From: Dyella_B acidisoli
Lineage (GTDB): Bacteria > Pseudomonadota > Gammaproteobacteria > Xanthomonadales > Rhodanobacteraceae
Direction: 5' to 3'
Assembly: GCF_049532895.1 (NCBI RefSeq)
Contig: NZ_CP064031.1
Coordinates: 1,674,001-1,738,000, forward strand
DNA length: 64,000 nucleotides
Every line of letters begins with the position of its first letter. The first letter of the stretch is position 1. The notes below the pieces were generated by a model, which saw only the letters and a list, made by a program, of their open reading frames with translations, ran no database searches and was not told the DNA's origin. Of this stretch, positions 24,882-32,735 are shown piece by piece. A program made the position numbers and the translations under genes.

Positions 24882-27629
24882 ATGCGTACCACCCGCAATG
24901 CTCAGCAACGGCCGCTGTCACGACGTCTTATGCCTTTGGCATACGGCTTGGCGGCGGTCGTTGGTTTAGTTTTGTGCCTGACCTGGGGCGCTCTCCAAGT
25001 TCAGGTAACGCTGGCGGGTTTCTTGAATGGCGAAAGCCTGTGGTCGAAAGCCCAGAAGCAGTCGGTCATCGAACTGACCGCCTATGCCCGCACTGGCGAC
25101 CCGACCCGGCTGGCAAGCTTTCGCCGCAACTACGAAGTGGTGCGCATTGATCGCGCGGCGCGCGATGCCATCGCCACCGGTCATTACGACCGACATGTGG
25201 TGTATGAGGATTTCCGGCGCGGCGGCGTTATACCCGCGGCCATCCCCGGCATGGTCTTCATTCTCGACGACTTCGCCCAGCTGCCTTATGTGGGACCCGC
25301 GCTGAAGGATTGGCGCTCGGTCGACGGCGCCATCGAAGAGCTGAACACCATCGCGGATGAATTGGAGCGGGCGTATGCGCAAGGCACGCCTCCCGCTGAA
25401 GAAGTTGCGGGACAGCGCGCGCGCATCGATGCACTCAATGCGTTCATCGAGCCGCGCAGCGACGATTTCTCGCTGCAGATCGCCCTGGGTGCGGCATGGC
25501 TGGGGCGGGTGCTGTTCGCCAGCGTGCTGCTTACCGCGATGGCCGCCTCCATGCTGTGGGTGCGGATGGCCAAGCGCATCCTGGCCGGCATCCGCGGTAC
25601 CGAAGAACGCTATCGCCTGCTGTTCGACAGCGCGGCCGATGGGATCGTGATGGTCGACGAAGTGCATGGCCGCATCCTCGGCGCGAACCGGACTGCCGGT
25701 GCATGGACCGGCCGTAATCCACATGATCTGATCGGCCTTCATTTCATCGATCTGTTCGTGGAGGGCAGCACGCGCTCGGCGGGCTCCTCTACCATTGGTT
25801 TGCTGCGTGCGGTGGATGGCCTGATCCGCACCGTCGAGACGCATAGCAGCCTCACTACCTGGGGTACGCAGCCAGTGCGCCAGGCGATCATGCGCGACAT
25901 TTCTGATCGCATCACCATGGAGCAGGAACGCCGCATCGCTTCGGAAGCGTTGGCCAGCGTGGCCGAAGGCGTGATCATTGCCGACGCCGACCGGCGCGTG
26001 ACCACAGTGAATGCTGCGCACACGCGCATCACTGGCTACACGCTGCCGTACCTGCAACACCATCGTTTCGACGAACTGCGTCGCATGCCTGATGGTGCAC
26101 CGCTGCCGGCATCGATTTGGGACATGGTGGCCGAAGGCGGTAACTGGATTGGCGAAGTGCAGAGTTGGCGCTCGGACGGTTCTTCCTATCCGGAACTGCT
26201 CAGCATCAGTGCCATCCGCAACGGCGAAGGCCGCGTGCAGCACTACGTGGCGGTGATCACCGACATCACACGCAGCAAGGCCGATCGCCAGCGCCTGGAA
26301 TACATGGTGGCGCACGATCCGCTGACCGGCCTGGCCAACCGCAGCGAATTCCAGCGGCATTGCACACAAGCCATCGAAGCGGCGGCGCGCGTGAACGGCG
26401 CCGCAGCCGTGTTGTTCGTGGACCTTGACGCCTTCAAGGCAGTGAACGACAGCTACAGCCATGCCATCGGCGATCGCCTGCTGGTGAAAGTGGCGCAGCG
26501 TATTCGCCGCGAGTTGGGCGAAAACGATGTGGCCAGCCGCATTGGTGGCGACGAATTCACCGTGATGCTCGGTGGCCTGCGTACCCGCGAGCAGGCCGCG
26601 CAGTTTGCCAGCCGTCTGCTGCAAAGCTTGTCCGAGCCGATGCTGATCGGTGATTACGAAATCGTGATGAGCGCGAGTATCGGCGTCGCGGGTTATCCAT
26701 TGGATGGCAGCGATCCGGTCACGCTGATCGCCAACGCGGACGCAGCGATGTACGCCGCCAAGACGCAGGAACGCAACACCTTCCGCTTCTACACCCCGCT
26801 GATGCACGCCGATGCGCGCATGCGCCTGATGCTGGGCGCGGATTTGCGTCAGGCGCTGATTCGCGATGAATTCCACCTGGTCTACCAACCCAGCGTGGAG
26901 TTGCGAACAGGCCGCATCATTGCGGTGGAGGCATTGGTCCGCTGGCGTCATCCCGAACGCGGCGAGCTGATGCCCGACGAATTCATCCCGCTGGCGGAAA
27001 GCCTGGGCCTGATCCGCCGGTTGGACGCCTGGATCATGCGCGCCGTCTGCAATCAGATTCGCCTGTGGGATGAAGCCAAATTGCCACCGATCCGCGTGGC
27101 GGTGAATGCATCCGCGGCCACGTTCGGGCATCCTGGCTTCATGGACACCGTGAAACAGGCGCTGCAAGCCAGCCAGATCTCGCCCAAGCGCCTGATGTTC
27201 GAAATCACGGAAAGCGCGATCCTTCGCCTGGGCGAAGCCACTGAGCAAACCATGCATAGCTTGCATGCGCTTGGCATCGGCATCGCCATCGACGATTTCG
27301 GTACCGGCTATTCCTCACTGGCGTACCTGAAACTGTCAGGCATCGATTATCTGAAGATCGATCGTTCCTTCATCACCGATCTGCCCGATAGCGGGAACGA
27401 CGTGGCGATCGTCGAAGCCATGCTCGCCATCGCCAAGGCCTTGGGCATGTGCACGATCGCCGAAGGCATCGAAACCGCCGCGCAGCATGATTTCCTGTTG
27501 CGCGCCGGGTGTGTGGAAGGGCAGGGGTATTACTACTCCCGCGGTCTGGCGCCGCAGGAAATTGAGCGGATGTTGTCGCCGAATCCGAGGCATGAGCCGT
27601 CGCGGTTGCGGCTTGTTCCGCCGAAATGA
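24882..27629 (+). CDS. Membrane PAS-GGDEF-EAL protein (cyclic-di-GMP synthesis/degradation)
   Basis: 915 residues. A first helix (LMPLAYGLAAVVGLVLCLTWG) and a second near residue 210 (LGRVLFASVLLTAMAASMLWV) bracket a periplasmic sensor region resembling CHASE3. Two PAS-like domains follow (YRLLFDSAADGIVMVDE and ASVAEGVIIADADRRVTTVNAAHTRITGYT). The GGDEF domain keeps RIGGDEF (about residues 553-559) with DPLTGLANR, so cyclase activity is possible. The EAL domain keeps EALVRW (683-688), FEITES, DDFGTGYSSLAYL and KIDRSFI, so phosphodiesterase activity is also possible. Which activity dominates cannot be read from the motifs. Monocistronic. Confidence 0.93.
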   Translation: MRTTRNAQQRPLSRRLMPLAYGLAAVVGLVLCLTWGALQVQVTLAGFLNGESLWSKAQKQSVIELTAYARTGDPTRLASFRRNYEVVRIDRAARDAIATGHYDRHVVYEDFRRGGVIPAAIPGMVFILDDFAQLPYVGPALKDWRSVDGAIEELNTIADELERAYAQGTPPAEEVAGQRARIDALNAFIEPRSDDFSLQIALGAAWLGRVLFASVLLTAMAASMLWVRMAKRILAGIRGTEERYRLLFDSAADGIVMVDEVHGRILGANRTAGAWTGRNPHDLIGLHFIDLFVEGSTRSAGSSTIGLLRAVDGLIRTVETHSSLTTWGTQPVRQAIMRDISDRITMEQERRIASEALASVAEGVIIADADRRVTTVNAAHTRITGYTLPYLQHHRFDELRRMPDGAPLPASIWDMVAEGGNWIGEVQSWRSDGSSYPELLSISAIRNGEGRVQHYVAVITDITRSKADRQRLEYMVAHDPLTGLANRSEFQRHCTQAIEAAARVNGAAAVLFVDLDAFKAVNDSYSHAIGDRLLVKVAQRIRRELGENDVASRIGGDEFTVMLGGLRTREQAAQFASRLLQSLSEPMLIGDYEIVMSASIGVAGYPLDGSDPVTLIANADAAMYAAKTQERNTFRFYTPLMHADARMRLMLGADLRQALIRDEFHLVYQPSVELRTGRIIAVEALVRWRHPERGELMPDEFIPLAESLGLIRRLDAWIMRAVCNQIRLWDEAKLPPIRVAVNASAATFGHPGFMDTVKQALQASQISPKRLMFEITESAILRLGEATEQTMHSLHALGIGIAIDDFGTGYSSLAYLKLSGIDYLKIDRSFITDLPDSGNDVAIVEAMLAIAKALGMCTIAEGIETAAQHDFLLRAGCVEGQGYYYSRGLAPQEIERMLSPNPRHEPSRLRLVPPK

Positions 27630-27661
27630 TTCTTGCGTGATTGGTCCTATCGTGCCTCACC

Positions 27662-27687
27662 GTCATTCCGGCCTTCGCCGGAATGAC
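27662..27687. repeat. R2-family single palindrome
   Basis: GTCATTCCGGCCTTCGCCGG followed by AATGAC forms a hairpin between the convergent GGDEF/EAL and msrA genes. It may act as a bidirectional transcription barrier. Confidence 0.8.
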
Positions 27688-27722
27688 GGTGAGGTGAGTC
27701 AAACAATGGGTAAGTTAAGCGC

Positions 27723-28406
27723 TCAGAGCTTTACATCCACCACCATCTGCTCGTCCTGATACATCGCCGGAAACACCTGCTTCAACTGCGCCACCTTCGG
27801 TGCATCGTTGATCACGATGTACATATCGTTCGGATGCTTGCGCGCGTAATCCTGATGATAATCCTCGGCCGCGTAGAAACCCCGCATCGGTGCAAGCTGC
27901 GTCACGATGGTGCTGTCGAAAACCTTCGCCGCATTGAGTTGCGCGATATACGACTCTGCGATCTTCTTCTGATCCGGACTCGCAAAGAAAATCTCCGAGC
28001 GATATTGCGTGCCCGCATCCGGCCCCTGACGGTTGAGTGTGGTCGGATCGTGCGCAACGGCGAAATAGATCTTCAAGAGTTGCCCGTAGCTGACCACGGC
28101 AGGATCGAAGGCGATCTTCACCGATTCGGCATGTCCCGTATTGCCTTCGCTGACCACTTGATATTGCGCCGTACTTGCATCGCCGCCGCTATAGCCCGCC
28201 CACACCTTGCGCACGCCGCGTACGTGTTCGAATACCGATTGCATGCCCCAGAAACAACCGCCCGCCAGCACCGCGGTTTCCGTGGAATGGGTTGTTGGTT
28301 TGGCTTCGTCGTAAGCGGGGTCGGGCAACGGTGCGTTGCTGGCCGCGGCGGTGCAAGCGGTCAGGCCGATCAGTGCGGAAAGCATGGCGAGATGACGGGT
28401 TTGCAT
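27723..28406 (-). CDS. msrA: Peptide methionine sulfoxide reductase A, lipoprotein form
   Basis: 227 residues. A lipoprotein signal (LSALIGLTAC, Cys at about 18) places it at the cell envelope. The MsrA domain begins at about residue 42: VLAGGCFWGMQSVFEHVRGV carries the catalytic cysteine at about 50. GYSGG, YQVVSEGNTGHAESVKIAFDP and the DPTTLNRQGPDAGTQYRS block are all canonical. It reduces methionine-S-sulfoxide in oxidised envelope proteins. No MsrB is fused or adjacent. Monocistronic. Confidence 0.95.
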   Translation of the reverse strand: MQTRHLAMLSALIGLTACTAAASNAPLPDPAYDEAKPTTHSTETAVLAGGCFWGMQSVFEHVRGVRKVWAGYSGGDASTAQYQVVSEGNTGHAESVKIAFDPAVVSYGQLLKIYFAVAHDPTTLNRQGPDAGTQYRSEIFFASPDQKKIAESYIAQLNAAKVFDSTIVTQLAPMRGFYAAEDYHQDYARKHPNDMYIVINDAPKVAQLKQVFPAMYQDEQMVVDVKL

Positions 28407-28492
28407 GGGGTGCCTCCGTTAGCGTCTGCCTGGTATTCGGTAGCGAGTCTTTTGCGGTTACGTCAGGCGTTGATCTTGCACAATGCTTTCGT

Positions 28493-28628
28493 CCCCTCTC
28501 CCCTCCGGGGAGAGGGCTAGGGTGAGGGGACAATCTTGCGATATGAGTCAATGAGAGCGTGGCTCTTATGGAACGTGGGGCAAGCCTTGGCCCCTCACCC
28601 CAACCCTCTCCCCGGAGGGGAGAGGGAG
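28493..28628. repeat. R3-family inverted repeat pair
   Basis: CCCCTCTCCCCTCCGGGGAG hairpin then GGGTGAGGGG at the left, mirrored by CCCCTCACCCCAACCCTCTC and a CCCCGGAGGGGAGAGGGAG hairpin at the right. The inner ~70 bases are unique. It separates msrA from the S4-domain gene. Confidence 0.88.
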
Positions 28629-28639
28629 CTAATGAGTAG

Positions 28640-28858
28640 CTACACCGCGACCACGTGTATCTCCACATCCTCCAACTGGACGATCTGCCCCGCGTGAATC
28701 TTGCAGGTCTTGCGCAGTTCCTGCTGTCCATCCACATACACGGCGCCGCTGGCGACGATCTGTTTGCCTTGCCCGCCGCTGTCGCACAATCCGGTGAGCT
28801 TAAGCAATTGATTGAGTTCCACGTAATCGCGGTCGAGTTCGAATTCGATCTGGGTCAT
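28640..28858 (-). CDS. S4-domain RNA-binding protein (YbcJ-like)
   Basis: 72 residues, nearly all one S4 fold: YVELNQLLKLTGLCDSGGQGKQIVASGAVYVDGQQELRKTCKIHAGQIVQLED. The GLCDSGGQGKQ stretch is typical of YbcJ-type small S4 proteins, which are thought to bind RNA. Its ATG overlaps the barstar stop (ATGA), making it the third gene of a coupled operon with barnase and barstar. That linkage is unusual for an S4 protein and may be incidental. Confidence 0.85.
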   Translation of the reverse strand: MTQIEFELDRDYVELNQLLKLTGLCDSGGQGKQIVASGAVYVDGQQELRKTCKIHAGQIVQLEDVEIHVVAV

Positions 28859-29298
28859 GACGGGCGATGCGAAGGCAGCACCATAGGGTGCTCGGGCAAG
28901 CTGAGGAAGGCGAAGAACGGGCGGCTCTGGCTCATGGCGAAGCCCGCCGATTCATGCAGGATGTTGAGCAGCGTATCGAAATCCTTCGCGGCCGCTGTGC
29001 GCAGATCGTTTGCATGATCAAGCAGCAGTACATGACCGGTGCCATGCAGCCATTCCAGGTCACGCAACGTGTCGAGCAGTGCATCCCAGTTCTGGCCGAA
29101 ACCACTGGGCACGTTGAGCGCGGCAGCAAGGCGGCGCAGCAGCTCGGCTTTGTCGTGGCAGCCGGTCAGGTCGGCACGGCACACATACAGCTGGCCTTGT
29201 TCGGCGGCAGCGACCAGCGCGTCGAAGTCGGCGGCGTCGACGAAGTACACACCGCCGTCGTTCGCCTGGGTCAGATCGAGTGCGCCTTCTGCGCTCAT
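28855..29298 (-). CDS. Barstar-family ribonuclease inhibitor
   Basis: 147 residues. The barstar fold is recognisable from about residue 35: LYVCRADLTGCHDKAELLRRLAAALNVPSGFGQNWDALLDTLRDLEWL. The FG.NWDAL.D.L.D motif is the RNase-binding helix of barstar, with acidic residues placed to block the enzyme active site. The first 35 residues extend beyond classic barstar. It overlaps the ribonuclease gene by four bases (ATGA), as expected for a toxin-inhibitor pair, and would act in the cytoplasm to neutralise leaked or unexported enzyme. Confidence 0.9.
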   Translation of the reverse strand: MSAEGALDLTQANDGGVYFVDAADFDALVAAAEQGQLYVCRADLTGCHDKAELLRRLAAALNVPSGFGQNWDALLDTLRDLEWLHGTGHVLLLDHANDLRTAAAKDFDTLLNILHESAGFAMSQSRPFFAFLSLPEHPMVLPSHRPS

Positions 29299-29732
29299 CG
29301 ATTCACCTGGAAAGACTTGAAGCTGCGGTAATGGTCATCGGTGTAATAGAACACCGTGGGCGGCGTGCCGCCGGTAATGATGCGTCGTGCCCCGCGATTG
29401 CTCGCGTCGGGCGTCGGCACCGTGTATTCGTGGTAATAACCGCGCGGTTGCTGCGGTAGCAAACCTTCGTAGTTGCCGAACACCACGCCGTCCTGGCTAT
29501 ACGGAAAGGGGCCGCCTTGCAGAATGGCGGTCAGCGTGATGCAAGCTTCTGCTGGCATGTACGCCGGCAGATTGGCATGGGCAGCAGGGCAGTTGTAGTT
29601 TCCCGTGGCCGGCAGAGTGACGTTGCCGTTCGACACCATTCCCGGCGGCGGTGGAGCATGCCGATTCCAGAAAACGATCGCGCCGATCAAGAGCGCAAGC
29701 AGGATCAGGGGAATGAGGCGAGACAGAGACAC
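29295..29732 (-). CDS. Barnase-type ribonuclease with N-terminal membrane helix
   Basis: 145 residues from a GTG at 29732, chosen because AAGGAGT lies just upstream; an upstream ATG at 29813 has no such site. The first residues form a signal peptide or anchor (RLIPLILLALLIGAIVFW). The C-terminal half follows barnase/RNase N1: DGVVFGNYEGLLPQQPRGYYHEYTV (Glu of the general base), SNRGARRIITGG (arginines) and VFYYTDDHYRSFKSF (catalytic His). It would be secreted or membrane-tethered, cleaving RNA, possibly for nutrient or competition; barstar is translated immediately after. Start uncertain by 27 residues. Confidence 0.88.
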   Translation of the reverse strand: MSLSRLIPLILLALLIGAIVFWNRHAPPPPGMVSNGNVTLPATGNYNCPAAHANLPAYMPAEACITLTAILQGGPFPYSQDGVVFGNYEGLLPQQPRGYYHEYTVPTPDASNRGARRIITGGTPPTVFYYTDDHYRSFKSFQVNR

Positions 29733-29889
29733 CGCGGACTCCTTGTTGGCGATACGCGCAGTGTAATGCGTTGCGAAGCTGCGCGCCTTGGCCACCGCAT
29801 TCGGCAAGTGCAAGCAGTGACTTTAAGGACATGCGGCATGCCGGGGCGAAGACTATACAGCGTCTACCCAATCCCTGAGGAAGAACGAC

Positions 29890-30870
29890 ATGTTCCGCAA
29901 GTCTTTGTGGTGGATGGTTGCGCTCGGCCTGTGCACTACGACCTGTTCGTTATTCGCCGCGGATGCACCTCAGGTGTTCGCACCAGGCGTGATTTCCGGA
30001 CCGGCGGGCGAAGCGTGTCCAGCATTCACGCCGGACGGCAACACGGTTTACTTCGATGTGGGTTCCATGATTCTGGTTTCTCATCGCGAGCATGGTGCAT
30101 GGTCCAAGCCAGAGATTGCGCCCTTCTCAGGACAGTGGCTTGACCACGATCCGACCATGTCGCCGGATGGTTCCTATCTGGTGTTTGTTTCCAATCGCCC
30201 CGTGACACCGGGTGCGGAAGCCTTGGCTGCGACCGTCAAAGGCAAGACTATTCCAGCCCGCGGCGGTCATTTGTGGCGCGTGGATCGCAAAGGCAACAGC
30301 TGGGGCACGCCGGAGCATCTGCCCGATGCGGTAAACGCCAGCGATCGTACGTATGCGCCGAGCATTGCGGCGGATGGCAGTCTGTATTTCATCCATCCCG
30401 ATGCGGATGGCGTGTTCCATATCTACAGTTCGGCTTTTGCGCAGGGTGCTTATCAACCCGCCACGCTAGTGAAAGTGGGTGACCTATCGGCAACGACGCA
30501 CGATCCGGCCATTGCGCCCGATCAATCCTTCATGGTGTTCAATTCGGCGGATGCCAAATCGGGCAACATGGGTGACTTCTATATCGCATTCCGCGAAGGC
30601 GATCATTGGGGCCAGCCGATCGACTTGGGAGAAGCCATCAACGGCAAACCGGGCAAGTGGAGCCAGTGGGGCGCGCATATCGGTCCCGATGGACACACGC
30701 TGTACTACACCAGCGATCGGCACACGGAACTGACTTTCCCGCTGACACCGGAGCAGGCCAAGGCAACGCTGGCGCGCATGCAAAGTTGGGACAACGGTGG
30801 CGACAACATCTGGTATGTGTCGCTGGCGCCCTGGCTGGATAAGCACGCGAAAGCAGGCGAGGGAACGTAA
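29890..30870 (+). CDS. Exported PD40/TolB-type beta-propeller protein
   Basis: 326 residues with a signal peptide (LWWMVALGLCTTTCSLFAA). Repeated PD40 motifs are visible: PAFTPDGNTVYFDV, PTMSPDGSYLVFVSNRP, PSIAADGSLYFIHPD, PAIAPDQSFMVFNSAD and AHIGPDGHTLYYTSDR, each a propeller blade. Such proteins are usually periplasmic binding or sensing modules; no catalytic site is seen. It is divergent from the barnase operon, and ends 10 bases before a perfect palindrome that may stop transcription. Confidence 0.85.
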   Translation: MFRKSLWWMVALGLCTTTCSLFAADAPQVFAPGVISGPAGEACPAFTPDGNTVYFDVGSMILVSHREHGAWSKPEIAPFSGQWLDHDPTMSPDGSYLVFVSNRPVTPGAEALAATVKGKTIPARGGHLWRVDRKGNSWGTPEHLPDAVNASDRTYAPSIAADGSLYFIHPDADGVFHIYSSAFAQGAYQPATLVKVGDLSATTHDPAIAPDQSFMVFNSADAKSGNMGDFYIAFREGDHWGQPIDLGEAINGKPGKWSQWGAHIGPDGHTLYYTSDRHTELTFPLTPEQAKATLARMQSWDNGGDNIWYVSLAPWLDKHAKAGEGT

Positions 30871-30880
30871 TATCTCCGCC

Positions 30881-30930
30881 CCCTCAATGGCCGTCATTCC
30901 CGCTTTCGCGGGAATGACGGCCATTGAGGG
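30881..30930. repeat. R2-family perfect long palindrome
   Basis: A perfect 23-bp inverted repeat with a 4-base loop (CCCTCAATGGCCGTCATTCC ... and its complement). It extends the standard R2 core GTCATTCCCGC by 12 flanking bases on each side, and lies between two same-direction genes. Confidence 0.9.
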
Positions 30931-31008
30931 ATGGACGTGACTTCTGGCGCAGCGTCCAGATTGCTATCGGCAAGCTAGACTGCGGCTTTGCCTGTCACAG
31001 GAGCCGCC

Positions 31009-32682
31009 ATGCCTTTTCCGCCTCTGTCCCTGCGCATTACCGGATGCTGCGCCCTGCTGGCTTTCGCTAACGCCGCGCAAGCATGGCCGCAGGCGCAGCC
31101 CGTGCCGGCAGCGGATGTGCCGCAAGACGCACAACCGGCATTGCCGCCGATGCTGCAGGATTTCGGCACCTACGTGGACGGCGCGCGCAAGACCTTCAAC
31201 GTGCCTGGCATCGCGGTGGCGATCGTGAAGGACGGCAAGGTAGTGCTGGAGCAGGGTTACGGTTTGCGTGAAACCGGTAAGCCGGAAAAGGTGGATGCGC
31301 ATACGCTCTTCGCGATCGCCTCCAACACTAAAGCTTTCACCGCGGCTGCGCTGCAGATGCTGGCCGAGCAAGGCAAGCTCGACATGGACGGGCGGGTGAC
31401 CGATTACCTGCCGTGGTTCCAGATGTCTGATCCCTACGTGACGCACGACATGCGCGTGCGTGATCTGCTAGCGCATCGCAGTGGCTTGAGCTTGGGCGCC
31501 GGTGATCTTCTGTATTGGCCGCCAACTCAGTACAGCACCAAGGAAGTGGTAGAGCGCTTGGCCAAGGTACCGATCGCCAATGGCTTTCGCAGTCACTACG
31601 CGTACGACAACATTCTCTTTGCCGTTGCTACGTTGGTGATCGAAAAGGTATCGGGCCAGAGCTATGCCGACTACCTCCGCGACCATATTTTCAAGCCGGT
31701 TGGCATGGACGAATCGCTGGTCGACATGACGTATCTCAAGCCGGGCATGGATGTCGCCACCGGCCATGCATTGTTCGACTTCAAAGATTTGAAACCGGTG
31801 CCGCCGATGGCGTGGACCAACAACCCCGGTGCGGGCGGTATCTACGCCAGCGTGCACGATCTGGCCAAGTGGATGAACGTGCAGGTCGCTGCTGGCGAAC
31901 TGCAAGGCAAGGATGCGAATGGCAAACCACGGCACCTGTTCTCCCAGGATAGCCAGAACCAAATGTGGACGATGCTCACGCCGATTCAGGTGAACAAGCC
32001 GCCCGTGCCGGAATTGCAGCCGGTTGTGCCTAATTTTGCCGGTTATGGCGAAGGTTGGTTTCTCAGCGATTACCACGGCCAAAAATTGGTTTGGCATACC
32101 GGCGGCTGGCCGGGCATGGTTTCACGCGTGACGTTGGTGCCGGGGTTGAAGCTTGGCGTAGTGGTGCTCACCAATCAGGAAAGTGGCGCCGCGTTCAATG
32201 CGGTGACTTATCGCGTGCTGGATGCTTATCTCAACGCAACCAACAAGACCGACTGGGTCGCGGTGTACGACAAAGCTGTGAAGCACGCGCAGGGCAAGGC
32301 GGACGATAGTTGGAAGGAACACGAAACTGCACGCGACGCCAAGAGCAAACCTTCATTGCCGCTGACGAAATACGCAGGTACCTACCGCGACCCGTGGTAT
32401 GGCGACATCATCATCAGCAACGAAGGCGGCAAGCAGCGTCTGCGTTTTGGCAAGACCAAGCAGCTTGTAGGCACGATGACGCCATGGCAGCACGACACGT
32501 TTATCGTGCGCTGGGACGATCGTGCCTTGAATGCGGATGCCTTTGTGAACTTTGCACTGGATGTGGATGGCCATGTGCGCGAAGTGCGCATGGAGCCGAT
32601 TTCGCCGCTGACGGATTTCAGTTTTGATTTTCAGGATTTGCGGTTGGCGCCGGTGAAGGGTGGGGAAGCGAAGGCTGATTGA
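31009..32682 (+). CDS. Exported serine hydrolase, beta-lactamase/penicillin-binding fold
   Basis: 557 residues from the ATG at 31009 (ACAGGAG upstream). Signal peptide SLRITGCCALLAFANAAQA. The class C beta-lactamase-type fold keeps all three motifs: S105-N-T-K108 (IASNTKAFTAAALQML), Y199-D-N201 (SHYAYDNILF) and the HTGG triad (VWHTGGWPGMVS). A C-terminal extra beta domain (about 440-555, KYAGTYRDPWYGDIIISNEGG) resembles the DUF3471/lipocalin-like tail of such hydrolases. Relatives are esterases, D-aminopeptidases or DD-peptidases; the substrate is unknown and resistance activity cannot be inferred. Confidence 0.9.
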   Translation: MPFPPLSLRITGCCALLAFANAAQAWPQAQPVPAADVPQDAQPALPPMLQDFGTYVDGARKTFNVPGIAVAIVKDGKVVLEQGYGLRETGKPEKVDAHTLFAIASNTKAFTAAALQMLAEQGKLDMDGRVTDYLPWFQMSDPYVTHDMRVRDLLAHRSGLSLGAGDLLYWPPTQYSTKEVVERLAKVPIANGFRSHYAYDNILFAVATLVIEKVSGQSYADYLRDHIFKPVGMDESLVDMTYLKPGMDVATGHALFDFKDLKPVPPMAWTNNPGAGGIYASVHDLAKWMNVQVAAGELQGKDANGKPRHLFSQDSQNQMWTMLTPIQVNKPPVPELQPVVPNFAGYGEGWFLSDYHGQKLVWHTGGWPGMVSRVTLVPGLKLGVVVLTNQESGAAFNAVTYRVLDAYLNATNKTDWVAVYDKAVKHAQGKADDSWKEHETARDAKSKPSLPLTKYAGTYRDPWYGDIIISNEGGKQRLRFGKTKQLVGTMTPWQHDTFIVRWDDRALNADAFVNFALDVDGHVREVRMEPISPLTDFSFDFQDLRLAPVKGGEAKAD

Positions 32683-32735
32683 TGAGAGTTTGAGGTCGGT
32701 AGTGCTGAGCTGAAAATCCATCTTGGGAGATATCA

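Noticed and set aside
24966..27266. Long reverse-strand open frame of 766 codons opposite the GGDEF/EAL gene
   Set aside because: It mirrors the codon pattern of the clear PAS-GGDEF-EAL gene on the other strand, has no domain, and lacks a ribosome site.
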